Of a stretch of DNA of 64,000 bases, positions 9,715-20,960 are shown one piece after another. Numbering within the stretch: position 1 is the stretch's first letter; each line of letters begins with the position of its first letter. Made by a program: the position numbers and the translations under genes. Location: assembly GCA_964058845.1 (NCBI GenBank), contig CAXKVR010000097.1, forward strand, positions 124,001 through 188,000. Reading direction: 5' to 3'. The notes beneath the pieces were generated by a model, which did no database searches, was not told the origin of the DNA, and saw nothing but the letters and a program-made list of their open reading frames with translations. Source of the DNA: Carex sylvatica (lineage: Eukaryota; Streptophyta; Magnoliopsida; Poales; Cyperaceae).

Positions 9715-12700
9715 CTATCCCAATTGTTCCCAAAACATAATTTCGATTGTCGTATCATTAATCAACAAATGCACCGGTTTACTCTTGTTAGAGAAAAATC
9801 TTCTATTTCTCTCGCGCCACAAAGCCCAAGCTCCTGCCGCCCAAATCCTGTTAGTTGTCGGTACCTCCTTCCTCATAATATTTGGCTGTGACATATCCCA
9901 TTTACTCTCGAAGTTCCCTCCCTCGTGATAGGGAATGTTGTGTTGCGCAAATAGGCCTTGCCAGAACCTTATTGCATATGGGCATGACCACATAATATGA
10001 TCTGTATTCTCTATATCTGTTGAGATGCAAAGCTGACAACCATGTTGCACCGTGCACCCTCGAATAATCAATACCTGTTGTGTAAGGATTTTATTCTGCC
10101 TCAGTAGCCAGATAAAAATCTTTACCTTTGGAGGGATTCGCATAGCCCAAAGAAACGCCTGATCTCCCTGACAGATACCCGTATGATGGATGAATTTATA
10201 TGTGGAGGCACAAGTGAATAGGCCTGAAGATGACCAGCGCCACCGCAAACTAGCACTAGAATCCACGGAACTATTATATAGATGTATGAAACCGGCGATA
10301 ACTTTGAGAAAAGGTGATTCTTCAGCATACAGAAGCTGATGGGCAGCAGTGATCCCGTACAATTTTAGAATTGTAGTTGCCCAAAGTCCCTCTGGTTTAC
10401 TCTCTATATTCCAAATTCATTTCATGAGTAATGCATCATTATGATCTGATAGACTGATGATGCCCAATCCACCATTTTCTTTCAGTGCACATACTCTACT
10501 CCAGTTTACGAGACAATTAATTCCTTTGCATGGATCACTGCCTTTCCATAAGAAGCTCCTCCGCAGCCTATCTATGTGCTTTATTACCCCCGATGGAATC
10601 TTGATTGCCTGCATGAAGTGTAACGGCATTGCCGAGAGTACCGCTTTTACCAGAGTAATTCTTCCTCCATATGAGAGAAAGCCTGAGGTCCATCCTTGCA
10701 GCTTACCCTGAACTGCGTTCAGCATTGTTTGGAAGTGCAGCTTTCTAGGTTTTTTAACCATAAGCGGCAAGCCCAAATAAGTGATCGGTAAAGTAACTGG
10801 GTTAGCTTGTAGGATGCGCTGGATTGGTTCGGTAAAGTTTGGGCGCAGCGCTATCGGGACAAACGAAGACTTGTCCGGATTCAAACGAAGGCCTGAAAGT
10901 TCTGTGTATACCGACAAGACTGCTGAAATGATCTTTAAGGCTTCCGGGTGAGCCTCGGAAATGATGAGAGTATCGTCTGCATACTGTATGATTTCCGGTG
11001 GCAGGCAAGCGAATTGCGGCATTAACTGATTAGCACTCTTGAGAAACCTACTCAATGAGTCGGAGGCCAAGATAAATAGTAGAGGAGATAACGGATCTCC
11101 CTGACGGAGGCCTCTTTTGTGTGTAAAAAAGCGTGTTTGAGTCCCATTTATCTTTATTGCCGAAGATGACGATTGCAGCAGATTTAACACAGCCGAACAC
11201 CATTTTGGTGGAAAACCTCTCTCGATCAGAAGATTGGTCAGGAAGCACCATCCCAGAGTGTTGAAAGCCTTTTCGAAGTCCACCTTGTATAGAACTGAGG
11301 GAATTTTATTTTTTGAGCAAAATGTAATTATTTCCCTCGCGAATAGAAAGGACTCCATTAAGGATCTACCCCTTATGAAAGCCGTCTGATTAGCGAGGAT
11401 CAGATTGGTTAGTTGGGGTTGTAATCTGTTAGCAAGGATCTTTGGAATGAGTTTGGCAATGGTGTTGATGACACTTATCGGTCTATAATATGAAATTCCT
11501 ATTGAATTCTGTTTCTTTGGCAGTAGGGTGATGGCTGCCCTATTGATATGTTTGAAGGAAGAAGTGTTTCGATCAAAAAAACTATGAACCAGTTCCATTA
11601 CGTCATTACCCACCGTTGGCCAGAATTTTTGAAAAAATTCAATCGGTATCCCGTCCGGACCACTCGCTTTTCCTTTTGGCATGTCACTAATTGCCTTCCT
11701 AACTTCCGTCTCGGTAATTGGGTTATCCAGGTGGATGAGCTCGTCTGCGTTCATAGGGCCGAGCTTACCCGACAGGTCAAAAGGTCTTGGTTGTGGAGCT
11801 GCGCACCCCATGATTCCTGTGAAATGGGTGTGTAGAAAGGTTGCGATTTGTTCTGTATCCTGGATGACTTCCCCACTCAGCAAACTGAGCGATGCAATGT
11901 CGTTTGCATTCTTCCTCCCATTTGCTACTACGTGGAAATATTTCGTGTTTTTATCACCCAATTTGAGCCATGTGCATCCCGATCTTTGTCTCCATTTTTC
12001 TTCTTTATCTGCCGCTAGTCTGAAAATGTGCTGTCTCAACTCAATTCTGAGGCTAAATTCATTAGAGTTAAGCTCTCTGTGCTCCTCAACTCTATCTAAC
12101 TGTTGAAACACCCACTTTGATCGTGATAAATGAGTATCCATATTACCGAATTTTTTATGGGACCACAGCTGCAGTTCTCTTCTCACCACCTGTATCTTCC
12201 TCTGTATTCTTGTTACCGGGTTATTCTGTGTTACTGACTCCCATGCACGGGAGACCACCTCCTGAATTTCCCTATATTTTAGCCAATAAAGCTCGAATTT
12301 GAATTGTCTCTTGGGTGGATTCTGATGGGGTCTCATTTTTAGAAATAAAGGAATATGATCCGAGGTAGATGCCGGTAGATCTTGCAGACTGTACGAAGCC
12401 CCCATAATATTCCAGTGGTTAGAAAGGAGGACTCTATCTAGTTTAGAGAAAGTCGGGGATGGTCTTTTATTTGACCAAGTGAATGCTCTACCCTGCAATT
12501 GAACTTCCAGTAGGGCCCCCTCATCTATGAACCTGTTGAAATCTAACATAGTGCCCAGGTTCGGTGCTCCTCCCGTTGTCTCCTCGCTGGATCTGAACAT
12601 GTTGAAATCACCAAAAGTTAGCCATGGTAGATCATTCATGGCTCGGATGGCTTGTAATTCTTCCAGGAAAATTCGTTTGCTCCTATCATCGTGCGGGCCA

Positions 12701-13119
12701 TAGACTCCTGTACACATAAAAATAAAATCTCCTTTTTTGATCACCACTGTGACCGAATAATTTAAAATGAAGGAGTCGATAAGAGAGAATACACCACTCC
12801 ACACGAGTAGAATTCCCCCCCTCGATCCTTCCGCATTTAAAGTAATAAAATTCCTAAATTTTGGCGGAGACACACGTCTCACATCAAAAATAGAACAAAC
12901 ACATAATTTAGTTTCTTGGAAGCAAACCAAATCAGGATTGTTATCGATAATTACATCTTTAACAACCGCGCATTTGTTTAGATCTCCCAAGCCTCGTACA
13001 TTCCAATTAAGCACAGTAAAAGGAAATTTTAGTTCATTCATTAATAAAGTAGGGGAGTTACACAAAAAGCAATTGAGTAATATTACACCAGTACTTAAAA
13101 ACCAAAAACTAATATTCAC
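9715..13119 (-). pseudogene. LINE ORF2 polyprotein, one premature stop
   Basis: This encodes the L1 replication enzyme. The N-terminal AP-like endonuclease (about residues 36-260) shows VLNWNVRGLG, CFQETK, YGPH, GDFN and SDHIPL. The reverse transcriptase (about 480-780) shows KGKASGPDGIP, GLRQGDPLSP and the catalytic YADD near residue 712. A C-terminal zf-RVT domain shows CQLC followed by a His and Cys (SCPYAIRFW). The frame is broken once, at TGA 10417-10419 (LLMK-stop-IWNIES), where plant L1 proteins normally have Trp, so a single G-to-A type change from TGG fits. The same frame then runs on to the natural stop at 9715-9717. The first 26 residues are probably not translated; Met at 13041 (MNELKFPF) is the better start. 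Confidence 0.9.
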
Positions 13120-13153
13120 TCAATGCACTACTCTACCCTAAAAAGGAAGCGCC

Positions 13154-14207
13154 TTAGTTGGCCACATCATCCCGATCCTCCTTATCGGTGAATGCATCGT
13201 CTGCACTATCAAATTCAAGGGCACCCAGCACGGATTCCTCTTCCTTTTCTTCTAGAGGTTGTGCGTGGAGCTGACTATCAGGTTGTGCTGACCCTATTGG
13301 TGCTGTTTTGAGGCCACAAAATTCTTCAATCATACCCCTTGCTCCCAGATTAAGCGGGTGCGCCTCGAGCTCCTCTTCACTTAGTGCCATGAGGATGGCG
13401 GCTTCCCTAACAGCATCTGTTGTCGGCGCCACATCCTTCATAGGTTTTTTATTATTAGTTTTACCCACACTGTAATGCTTAGGTCCGCCTTGCTCAATGA
13501 TTCGAACGCTCCTGCGAAGTTGAGGAATTGGAGAAGGAACAGTGTGTAATACCTGAGCTGGGTTTGGCAACGGTGGTGGGACTGCTACCGGCTTAGACGC
13601 GTGAGCTGCAGACAGCTCGGGGTCAAGAACTAGTACCAATTCGGGCTGAAGAACTGCTGCCTGTTCTAGCTCAAGAGCTGCTGCCTGTTCGGCCTGAATC
13701 AGATCCATACCCGATTGGAGCTGTTCTGGGTAGCATGTTGAGCTGAGATATGCATCATGTTGATCTTGTAGCTCCTGTTGAACTTGCAATTCAGGTATGC
13801 CTCTAGTTTCTGCTTCCCACATTGATATGTCTAAATCTGGGTTCCTACTGTTGTGATGACCATCTGAATTTGATTCAGAGTCAAGGTCATTCGGATTCCT
13901 ATCATAGTGCATAAGAAGCAGATCCTCATATGGCGACATGTCAATGTCGTCAATTTGAGCTTGATCGATCGAATCTTCAGAATTGAAGCCTTCTTCTTCC
14001 AATCTCAGTTGGGACGGTTTTGGAGTTTCAAAGTATTCTGACGGCTCCGTTTCAATGTGCCGATCCTCTTCATTGATCGGCACTTCTTCTTTTGCAGCAA
14101 AGTTTTCAGATTCAATCTCGGTGGGTGACTCTCCATCAGCAGCGAGATCACAAATATTAGGATGAATCAGAGAATTACCAGTATCTGCTAGTATTTTGAA
14201 ATCTATC
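13154..14207 (-). pseudogene. LINE ORF1 C-terminal part
   Basis: An open frame ending at 13154 encodes an acidic, Glu/Gln/Ala/Pro-rich low-complexity tail of over 340 residues (LEQAAVLQPELVLVLDPEL and PLEEKEEESVLGALEF, for example). Such tails are typical of the C-terminus of plant L1 ORF1 proteins. The zinc-knuckle and RNA-binding part expected upstream is missing; an in-frame TAG near 14207 marks where ORF1 sequence ends. No ATG start belongs to it. The position 35 bp ahead of ORF2 supports the assignment more than any motif does. Confidence 0.7.
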
Positions 14208-14268
14208 TAAACCGGAATTTTTTTTTTCGGTTTTATAATTTCAAAACCAACGGCTAAAAAAAAAAAAC

Positions 14269-15054
14269 CAAGGTTCTAAATAGCAGTTATAGCGGCATAG
14301 CGGGGAGACAAAAAAAAAAGCTAGTGCGAATAGCGTAGCTATAGCGAAAGCTATCATCCATAGCTTTTTTTCCTTTTCAAATTTTATATTCTATATTTCT
14401 ACTAATTATCAACATAATCAATAGGAGAATTGAGGTAACAACTAAATCACAACTAATCTAAGTCTATACTTTTTATCAATTATGCAAATAAGAAGGAAAA
14501 AAAGAATCTAAAAAGTAATATTATTTAATAGTTTATATTACATAGTATTACATATTATAATAGACAAAGAATAATTAATTTTATAAGGTAAATGAAGTCA
14601 GTATACATATTTAAATATTTTATATATTATAATAATACTAATAATCAAAATCAGCTTTCAATTGAAACGAATGATAATACTTTTACAAATGAATACTATA
14701 CGAAGAGCAATCAAAAGGAAGAATTAATATTTGAATGTTTCTCAATATAGAATGAGAGAATAAATCATGCACAAATAAAAACAAAAGCATATAGTTTGGT
14801 TTAGCATACTTATCGTAGAAGACCATGTAGAATTAAAAATAGGAATAGAAGAACAGAAGTCCATATAAATTGTAAAAAAAAAAAAACCTATGTAGTATAG
14901 CGGTAGCAATAGCACGTCGCATTTAGCGGTAATAGCGGTCAGCTATTACAGCTATAGCAGTCGTAGCTGAGTTAGCGCACTTTTATCTCATAGTGTAGCG
15001 TTTATGGTTCGTAAAAGCTATAACGCTAGCTATAGCTAGCTATTTAGAACCCTG
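14269..15054. mobile_element. hAT-type non-autonomous element
   Basis: Terminal inverted repeats CAAGGTTCTAAATAGC (left) and CAGGGTTCTAAATAGC (right, complement strand) match the CARGG start of hAT elements. Flanking 8-bp sequences aaaaaaac and aaaaaaat agree at 7 of 8 positions, as hAT target-site duplications would. Subterminal regions are rich in tagcggta/agctatagc-type repeats on both sides. The interior is AT-rich with no transposase frame. Confidence 0.75.
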
Positions 15055-15061
15055 AAAAAAA

Positions 15062-15651
15062 TCGTAATATATGTGGTTTTCTGCTTAATATATGATTAAT
15101 TCTTTAGTTTTTTTATTAGAGGAATGTTGTAATATTTTTTCACATGATATTATCTCTATAAGGAGCTAGCAGTTGTCTGGAATTATAGACATTTGGATTA
15201 AAAAGTTGAATCAATACAATTAAAAAATGTCTCATTCATATGAAAAAGTTGTGACCTCGGGAAAATCAATACTAAAAAATAAGATCATTAGAAAAAGTTT
15301 TGTGACTAAGCTAGAGATTGTCTAATCCCAAAAGTAATGCCTTCAAAAAAGCAACTCGTAATAAGATCCTATCCTAGATAGTGTGTTATGCAATTAGAAC
15401 GGATAATTGCTAATTGCCGATTAGAAACAATGAGACAGTATTCGCGAGGGTAAAAAGTGATTATTTGTGACGGTACACCGACATAAATATGTTTTTTCTA
15501 TTCGTGACAGTAGTATCCGCGATGGTCTACTGTCATAAATGTAATTTTTTCCTCGCAAATAGTGCCTACTTTGTTGTTGTGAAACCCTCAAAAGCTCCCC
15601 TTGCTAATTACATATAAAGTAACTCTTGATAGTTGAGGTCGGGATCCAACA
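15062..15651 (-). mobile_element. Copia LTR remnant
   Basis: On the minus strand the sequence following the Copia pol frame reads ggaggaaatttTGTTGG, a purine-rich tract followed by a TG-starting LTR. Much of this LTR-like stretch recurs at 20545-20800 beyond the expansin gene (shared ctataaggagctagcagt, gtcgggatccaacaaaatttc). The end facing 15062 abuts the hAT element and may be truncated. About 15374-15610 is absent from the other copy, so it is an insertion here or a deletion there. Confidence 0.6.
15411..15581. repeat. Possible CACTA-like small element end
   Basis: Contains repeated units gacggtacaccgac, gacagtagtatccgcg and gtctactgtcataaatg, and ends at 15581 with the complement of CACAACAACAAAGTAGG, which resembles CACTA termini. 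The opposite terminus was not found, so this is only a candidate. Confidence 0.35.
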
Positions 15652-16690
15652 AAATTTCCTCCTCTTGACTCATGAGGTAGAACCCTCAATTAAATCTGCC
15701 TTGTCACGACAAGTTTCAAGTTTCAAAGACAGTAAGGACTTTGTAAACATGTTAGAGTCATTCTCACTCGTATGAACTTTTTCCAACATCAATTCTTTCT
15801 TCTCAAACACATCATATATCCAATGATGACGTAGCTCAATGTTCTTCAATCTCGAGTGACATGTTGGATTCTTGCTAAAATGGATTGCACTTTGACTATC
15901 ACGAAGTAACACATACATCTCTTGCTGAATACCTAATTTGTAGAAGAATTTCTTCATCATTAAGAGTATTTTGCACACTTCGGTAATAGCAATATATTTA
16001 GCTTCGGGTGTGGATAGTACAACACATTTTTATTTACTTCCTCAAGTTAATAGCAAATATAATAGCAATATATTTTCTCGATTGCCATGTACCGCACCAT
16101 GCACGAAACAAACAAAATAACCTGATGTTGACTTCCTTGAGTTAACATCTCCGACTCAATCGACATCAATACATATATGCCTCAAAAATGGTATGCTAGT
16201 CCCATAACAGAAACAGTTACCAGTGGTACCGCAAATGTACCTAAGAATCCATTTCACAGTATTATTTAATGAGTTTTTCTAGGATTATGGAGATAATGAC
16301 TAACAACTTCTACGACATGAGTAATATTGGACCTTGTACACAACATTGTGTACATCAATGGACCAACAACATTTACATTTGGCACGTTCTTCATTTCTTC
16401 TTCCTTATTTTCATCATTCGAACAATCATCAAGTGTCAACTTGAGAAGAACCCAATTTGCATTTGCTTATATTGAGCCGTTTCAAGCACGTTTGCCAAAT
16501 ATTTTTCTTGTGACATTTCACGATCTCTAGTGATTTTCATACCAAGAGTTTATTTTGGGGGACCCTGATCCTTCATTTTCAAGCTCCTCTTTCAAAACTC
16601 CAATATTCTTTACATAATTTCCGAATACCAACATGTTACCGACATAGAGTAAAAGTATAATGAAATTACCAGTAGAATATCTTTGCGTGT
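15652..16690 (-). pseudogene. Degenerate Copia polyprotein fragment (RT end and RNase H)
   Basis: Minus-strand similarity to the end of a Ty1/Copia pol. The RNase H part (about 15667-16000) shows YIAITEVCKILL, DSQSAIHFSKNP, a diverged HSRLKNIELRHHWI, and VHTSEN. Further upstream come the connection region (KWILRYICGTTGN, RKSTSGYFV) and a weak RT remnant (KITRDREMS, KYLANVLE), scattered over frames with several stops. The longest open stretch is 102 residues. No gag, integrase or second LTR is visible. Confidence 0.8.
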
Positions 16691-17139
16691 GATGAGTCAA
16701 AATCAGAGCTAATAATATTTATAATCCTAATTGTTTATTTTACTATGAATTCGCAAGCGCACGAATCAGTTCGTATAGTATAGATCGAGGTGTCAGTCCA
16801 CAGGAATGGTGTAATGCTTTTATAAAAACCACTTTCGAATAACAATTCTCTAAGATCAAGTAATATAACAAAAAAGAATATAATTCTTTAGAAAATAAGT
16901 AATTGTAATTCTATAAATATTAATATTATATTAAGTGATAGGAAAAATAACGACTTATTTCATTCTTATCAGCATGTTAACGCAATTGTCGAAAGTGGTC
17001 TTTATGAATTTTTTGTCAGACATAAAATATTGAAATCCTTTATATGAGTTTCGCGACGCTTGCTTCAAGCCATTAATGCCCCTTTTTATGCAAGGGTTTG
17101 ATTTGAATTCAAATAGTGTTTTATTGGATTTTTTTTAAT
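16691..17139. other. Intergenic, no gene seen
   Basis: AT-rich. About 16745-16815 carries a phrase (gcaagcgcacgaatcag then gtccacaggaatgg) of a kind that recurs in plant LTR-retrotransposon non-coding regions, so this is probably more retroelement debris. Confidence 0.35.
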
Positions 17140-17530
17140 TAATAATGTACACAGTTTTTAATAAAAATCATCGTAGGATTAACGTTTTCAGACATATATT
17201 TACTTTAGCAACTAGTATATGATGTGTTTTAGTGGAAAAAGATTGACGAAAAAATATGAATTATACATAATTTTTAATAAAATATGAATTATACATAATT
17301 TTTAATAAAATTAACCATGTAGGATTAGTGCTTTCATACACAGTTTACTGTAAAAAAATGTGTATGATGTGTTTTGACGAAAAAATTAGCAATTTTTTTG
17401 GAAAAACATACACCGTTCTAGAACAGTGTTCAATTTATCAAATCTGTTTGACAACTCCCGCGGACACCGTTGAAAAACCGTGTATAAGCCCATTTTTCAA
17501 CCGTGTATGGAAGCGTATTCTGTAGTAGTG
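17140..17530. mobile_element. Right end of a second, unrelated CACTA element
   Basis: The complement of the right edge (17530 inward) reads CACTACTACAGAATACGC, a CACTA terminus. Inside it are inverted motifs typical of subterminal regions: aaccgtgtat, caccgttgaaaaaccgtg and the near-palindrome accgttctagaacagtg. A 26-bp direct repeat (aattatacataatttttaat) occurs twice at about 17259-17310. The left end was not found, so the element is truncated or unrecognised. Its terminus differs from that of the element at 3320. Confidence 0.6.
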
Positions 17531-17639
17531 AGAACTTTCGAAATGACAATATGAATCCATAGCGCGTGCCAATATGCTCTACGATAGCCTCACTCTTTAG
17601 TCTGTATGCCATATACACCCTCATTTTAATATTTTGAAG

Positions 17640-17735
17640 AAGTATGCCCTTAGCTAATTAACCATGTATTTTGTTTAAATTCTTTAAGATAAACAAAATA
17701 CATGGTTTATTAGTCAAGGGCGTATTTTTTTTATC
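17640..17735. repeat. Short foldback repeat
   Basis: Arms tatgcccttagctaatta then accatgtattttgttt are mirrored as aaacaaaatacatggt then attagtcaagggcgta, with a short loop. This is a hairpin-forming MITE-like sequence, downstream of the CACTA remnant and upstream of the expansin promoter. Confidence 0.6.
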
Positions 17736-18261
17736 TTGAATCAATACATATATATGCCTTTTTTCCCGGTTCCGTACCTCAAGAGTCAAGACCAATTTGT
17801 GCAGTTAACATATATTTTCTCATGCACTCTAGGAGTATATTAAAGAAGTGTTTTCCTTGAACAAAATAATGGCTATTGGAAGGTTCAAGATAAATTTTCT
17901 TTTTGTTCCTAAAGTGTACAATTTTACTGCATTAATTCAGGAGTGTGTCTAATCTATTACTTTGATTCAATAACAAGTTAACAACTTGAGGAGCTAAAAA
18001 ATATCTGCACACAGATTTTAGTGCACACTAAAGTACGAAGATGCATGGGTTCCTACAACACCACCTTTCCTACTTAGCTACAAACTTCTCCTTATCGATA
18101 TTGGCATTAAACCTAATTAATAGATTAATTGATCATTTGTACAAATCCTTGAGTTTAGGAAGTGATTGCACCCTTGAAGTAATTAGCAATGTGGTATAAC
18201 TGGTAGGTATGATTGCAAAAAACACATGGGGATTTATGGACCGCTTTCTTTCCAACTGTCA

Positions 18262-18403
18262 GCATGAATAACGGTAATTTTTTTTAAGAAAGCAATTATG
18301 GCTTCATGCAACCCACAAACCATATGGAGCGCTATTTTAACTCTATACAATCTATGCAGTGTAGCACTGCATGAAGTCAAATTGCTCTGTTAAAATCTGT
18401 ACC
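18262..18403. repeat. Foldback repeat, ttcatgca family
   Basis: Left arm aagcaattatggcttcatg, right arm catgaagtcaaattgctctg. The same family appears in an intron of the thioredoxin-like gene (46010-46140) and as half an element near 1370-1410. Confidence 0.55.
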
Positions 18404-18559
18404 TGAATAACTTAATTATACATAATTATTACTCAAAGAAGTTGTTTTTGCTAAATTAAGTAACATCCTAGAGCAGTTAGCATCTAAAAGTTTTCTGATG
18501 ACATCAAATCAGATAAAATAACACACGCTTAATTAGTTGAAGAGGACTGTTGGCTGGCC

Positions 18560-18570
18560 TATATATAAAT
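18560..18570 (+). promoter_or_regulatory. Putative TATA box of the expansin gene
   Basis: The sequence tatatataaat lies about 80 bp upstream of the chosen start codon. An in-frame ATG at 18550 is upstream of this box and is therefore unlikely to be transcribed. Confidence 0.5.
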
Positions 18571-18648
18571 AACATCCGGATTGTTGCAAGCAAAAACATC
18601 TTTTTTTCTATTATTACTTTTTTCTTCATGTTTGATAGATTGAACACA

Positions 18649-20398
18649 ATGACTTTCAGGTTCTCCATTACTTTTATTGCTATTGTGTCCCTGTTGTGCG
18701 TTTTAGTTGCTGCTCAGGATGACTCCGATGATGGCCCCGATGATGGAAAATATGGATGGCATCCTGGGAATGCCACATTTTATGGGCAGCCCAATGCTTC
18801 TGGGCCTCCTGACAATGGTAACAGAATAATGATTTGCTTTGTTTTCACACACACACACACACACTCTCTCTCTCTCTATATATATAATGTGATTTTTAAA
18901 TGATCCTGTAATTCAAATGATTACATTATCTAATATCTTTCAAGAATCCGAAGGTCCAAACATACATAAGAACTAAACATATATGCAAGACTCATAAGCA
19001 TTCTTCATTAACTTAAACAACCAACTTAGAAAAAAAAAACTTGTGGTGGTATCCGTATATGACAAATAAAGAAGGAATTTATTGTGAATAATTAATATTC
19101 TGACATTCGAAAGGGATAAGATATAATTCATGAATAATTAATATTTGATTAATTATTGCAAAATGATTCAAGTGGTTGTTGATCAATATTATTCTATCGT
19201 ATATACATATACAGGTGGTAAATGCGGGTTCAAGAATATAAATCTTCCCCCTTATAATTCCTTCACTGCTAGCGGTAGCAAAGCCATTTGGCGAGATGGC
19301 AAGGGTTGCGGTGCTTGTTACTGGGTTAGTTAATTGACTCTTTGGACAATTTGGAATGAGATTGTACTATATGGTTTATAATTCTATTTTCTATCTCTAT
19401 TAATCCGAGTTAAAGAAGGGAAAGTTATTTTCAAAGATACCTTTTTTTTAAGAATTATAAAAAGAAATTAAAACGCCACAAAAATTCATTGTATATTTAC
19501 ACAAACAACAATGCATAGTTGCAAATGACATTCTGATATTTCCGTATGACAATGATGCATGACACTTTTTTTTTTCCCTTTCAAAATTCCAACCCATAAA
19601 ATTCACGATATCTTTGATTGATTTAGGTGTTGTGCAACAAAGACGAGAACTATCCAACCAATGGCAACCGACTTTGCAACAATGAAGTAAAACCCATTAC
19701 AATCACTGATGAGTGCTTGCATGGTCGTTGTGCTGAATCAACTTATCACATTGACATGTCCGGCATTGCATTTGGCTCACTGGCAGATCCTAGTAAAGAA
19801 CATGAGGTCCACAAGGCTGGAAAACTCCCTGTCATGGTTGAGAGGTAAGCGCTTTGCTTCATTTATAACTATCAGATATGATTTTATAGCTTCAACTTGA
19901 AATATTTTTAGCTGATGGATCCATCGTTCTATAAATTTTCATTGATGTTGACAATAGATTAATTATTCTTCCTGGTAGTAATCCATTATAGAAGTGTACA
20001 TTATTAACTAATTATACATAACATGATTTTGGTTCAATTATTATAGGGTTCCTTGCAACTATAAGGGTCGTAACATTCACTTCCATGTCTCGAAAGGCTC
20101 AAACCCGTACTACCTGGCTTTGTTGACTGAGTACCAAAATGGCGATGGAGATCTCTCTAAACTTGAAATTATGGATGCAGGTTCTTCTACATGGACCCCA
20201 TTGAAGCACTCCTGGGGTAAAATATGGAGTCTTCACTCTCCCCATCCTCTTAAGGGACCCTTCTCAATTAGGGTTACAACCCTTTCTGGGAAATGGTCCC
20301 TAGTGGCAAAACATGCGATACCGGCTGACTGGAAGCCCGATACCAAGTATGACTCTAAAGTGAACTTCCCAATTGATATTTCGCCTTGGCTTACCTGA
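18649..20398 (+). CDS. EXPB: Beta-expansin
   Basis: Four exons: 18649-18817, 19215-19324, 19627-19844 and 20047-20398, 849 nt coding for 282 residues, all with GT-AG introns. Expansins loosen grass- and dicot-type cell walls without hydrolysis and act in the apoplast. A signal peptide ([19 protein letters not shown]) comes first, then a short acidic linker ([11 protein letters not shown]), an N-glycosylation site NAT (41-43), the GH45-like domain and, from about residue 168, a CBM63-type domain. In the GH45-like part TFYG (43-46), [14 protein letters not shown] and HID with Asp136 correspond to the conserved TWYG, Cys pattern and HFD of beta-expansins. The HFD Phe is Ile here, and the acidic linker is unusual. 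ATG 18649 was chosen as the start of the signal peptide; 18628 is in frame and would add seven residues. Copia fragments lie just downstream. Confidence 0.92.
18845..18889. repeat. Compound microsatellite in expansin intron 1
   Basis: Runs of ac, then tc/ct, then ta dinucleotides lie just inside the first intron. Confidence 0.8.
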
Positions 20399-20529
20399 TT
20401 AATTCGGCTCATAAACCACTATGAACTAAAGGAAGGGCAGTTTAAGGCAATGATTGAAAAGTAAAGTTCTTGGTTTAGCCTTCATTTTTTGTATGATATT
20501 ATGTAACTATGCATCTCTCTTTACATACG

Positions 20530-20960
20530 GTGAACTATTCGAAACCCTAATATATATCTGTGGTTTTCGTGTTTAATATATTACTCTTTTTATTGGAGCA
20601 ATGTTGTACTTTTTTTTCATATGATATTTTCTCTATAAGGAGCTAGCAGTTGTCTGGAAAGACGTACATTAGGATTAAAAAAGTCGAATCAATACAATTA
20701 ATGCCTAATCCCAAAATTAATACCTTCAAAATAGCAACTAGTAATAAGATCCTATCCTATATAAAGTAACTCTTCATAATTGAGGACCTTGAGGTCGGGA
20801 TCCAACAAAATTTCGTCCTCCCGATCGACTCATGAGGTAGAAAACCCTCAATCAAACCTGCCTTGTGAACTATTCGAAACACTAATATCTGTGGTTTCAT
20901 GTTTAATATGTGATTCTTTAATTTTTTTTTTTATTGGAGCAATGTTGTAGTTTTTTTTTC
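20530..20960. repeat. Copia LTR fragment and partial tandem copy
   Basis: 20545-20866 matches the LTR and RNase H end of the Copia remnant at 15062-15720 (ctataaggagctagcagt, gactcatgaggtagaa). A second, shorter copy of its beginning (gaactattcgaaac, ctgtggtt, ttggagcaatgttgta) starts at about 20868, directly after the first. So this is a partly duplicated retroelement fragment that starts close behind the expansin stop codon and may supply its 3' UTR. Confidence 0.6.

Larger units (their letters stand above)
9542..14207 (-). mobile_element. 5'-truncated L1-type LINE retrotransposon
   Basis: Minus-strand non-LTR retrotransposon. It contains the C-terminal part of ORF1 (13154-14207) and an almost complete ORF2 (9715-13119) with AP-type endonuclease, reverse transcriptase and C-terminal zinc-binding region. 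A 3' UTR of about 170 bp ends in a short A run (T6 at 9542-9547 on this strand) abutting the P450 fragment. ORF1 lacks its N-terminus, as expected from 5' truncation during target-primed reverse transcription; the 5' edge is placed near the last in-frame ORF1 sequence and is approximate. No clear target-site duplication was found. The element is dead because of one premature stop in ORF2 and the 5' loss. Confidence 0.88.

Noticed and set aside
11681..12106. 141-residue plus-strand frame, and 13154-region and 12767-13141 plus-strand frames
   Set aside because: Antisense shadows of the LINE ORF2 and ORF1 coding regions.
10417..13119. Host gene for a reverse-transcriptase-like protein
   Set aside because: Endonuclease-RT-zinc order, upstream ORF1 and the 3' A run identify a LINE.
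15670..15978. 102-residue frame as a host gene
   Set aside because: It is the RNase H end of a Copia polyprotein, with stops and frameshifts upstream.
18550..18648. Upstream in-frame ATG for the expansin (18550)
   Set aside because: It lies upstream of the TATA-type box and would place hydrophobic, unconserved residues before the signal peptide.
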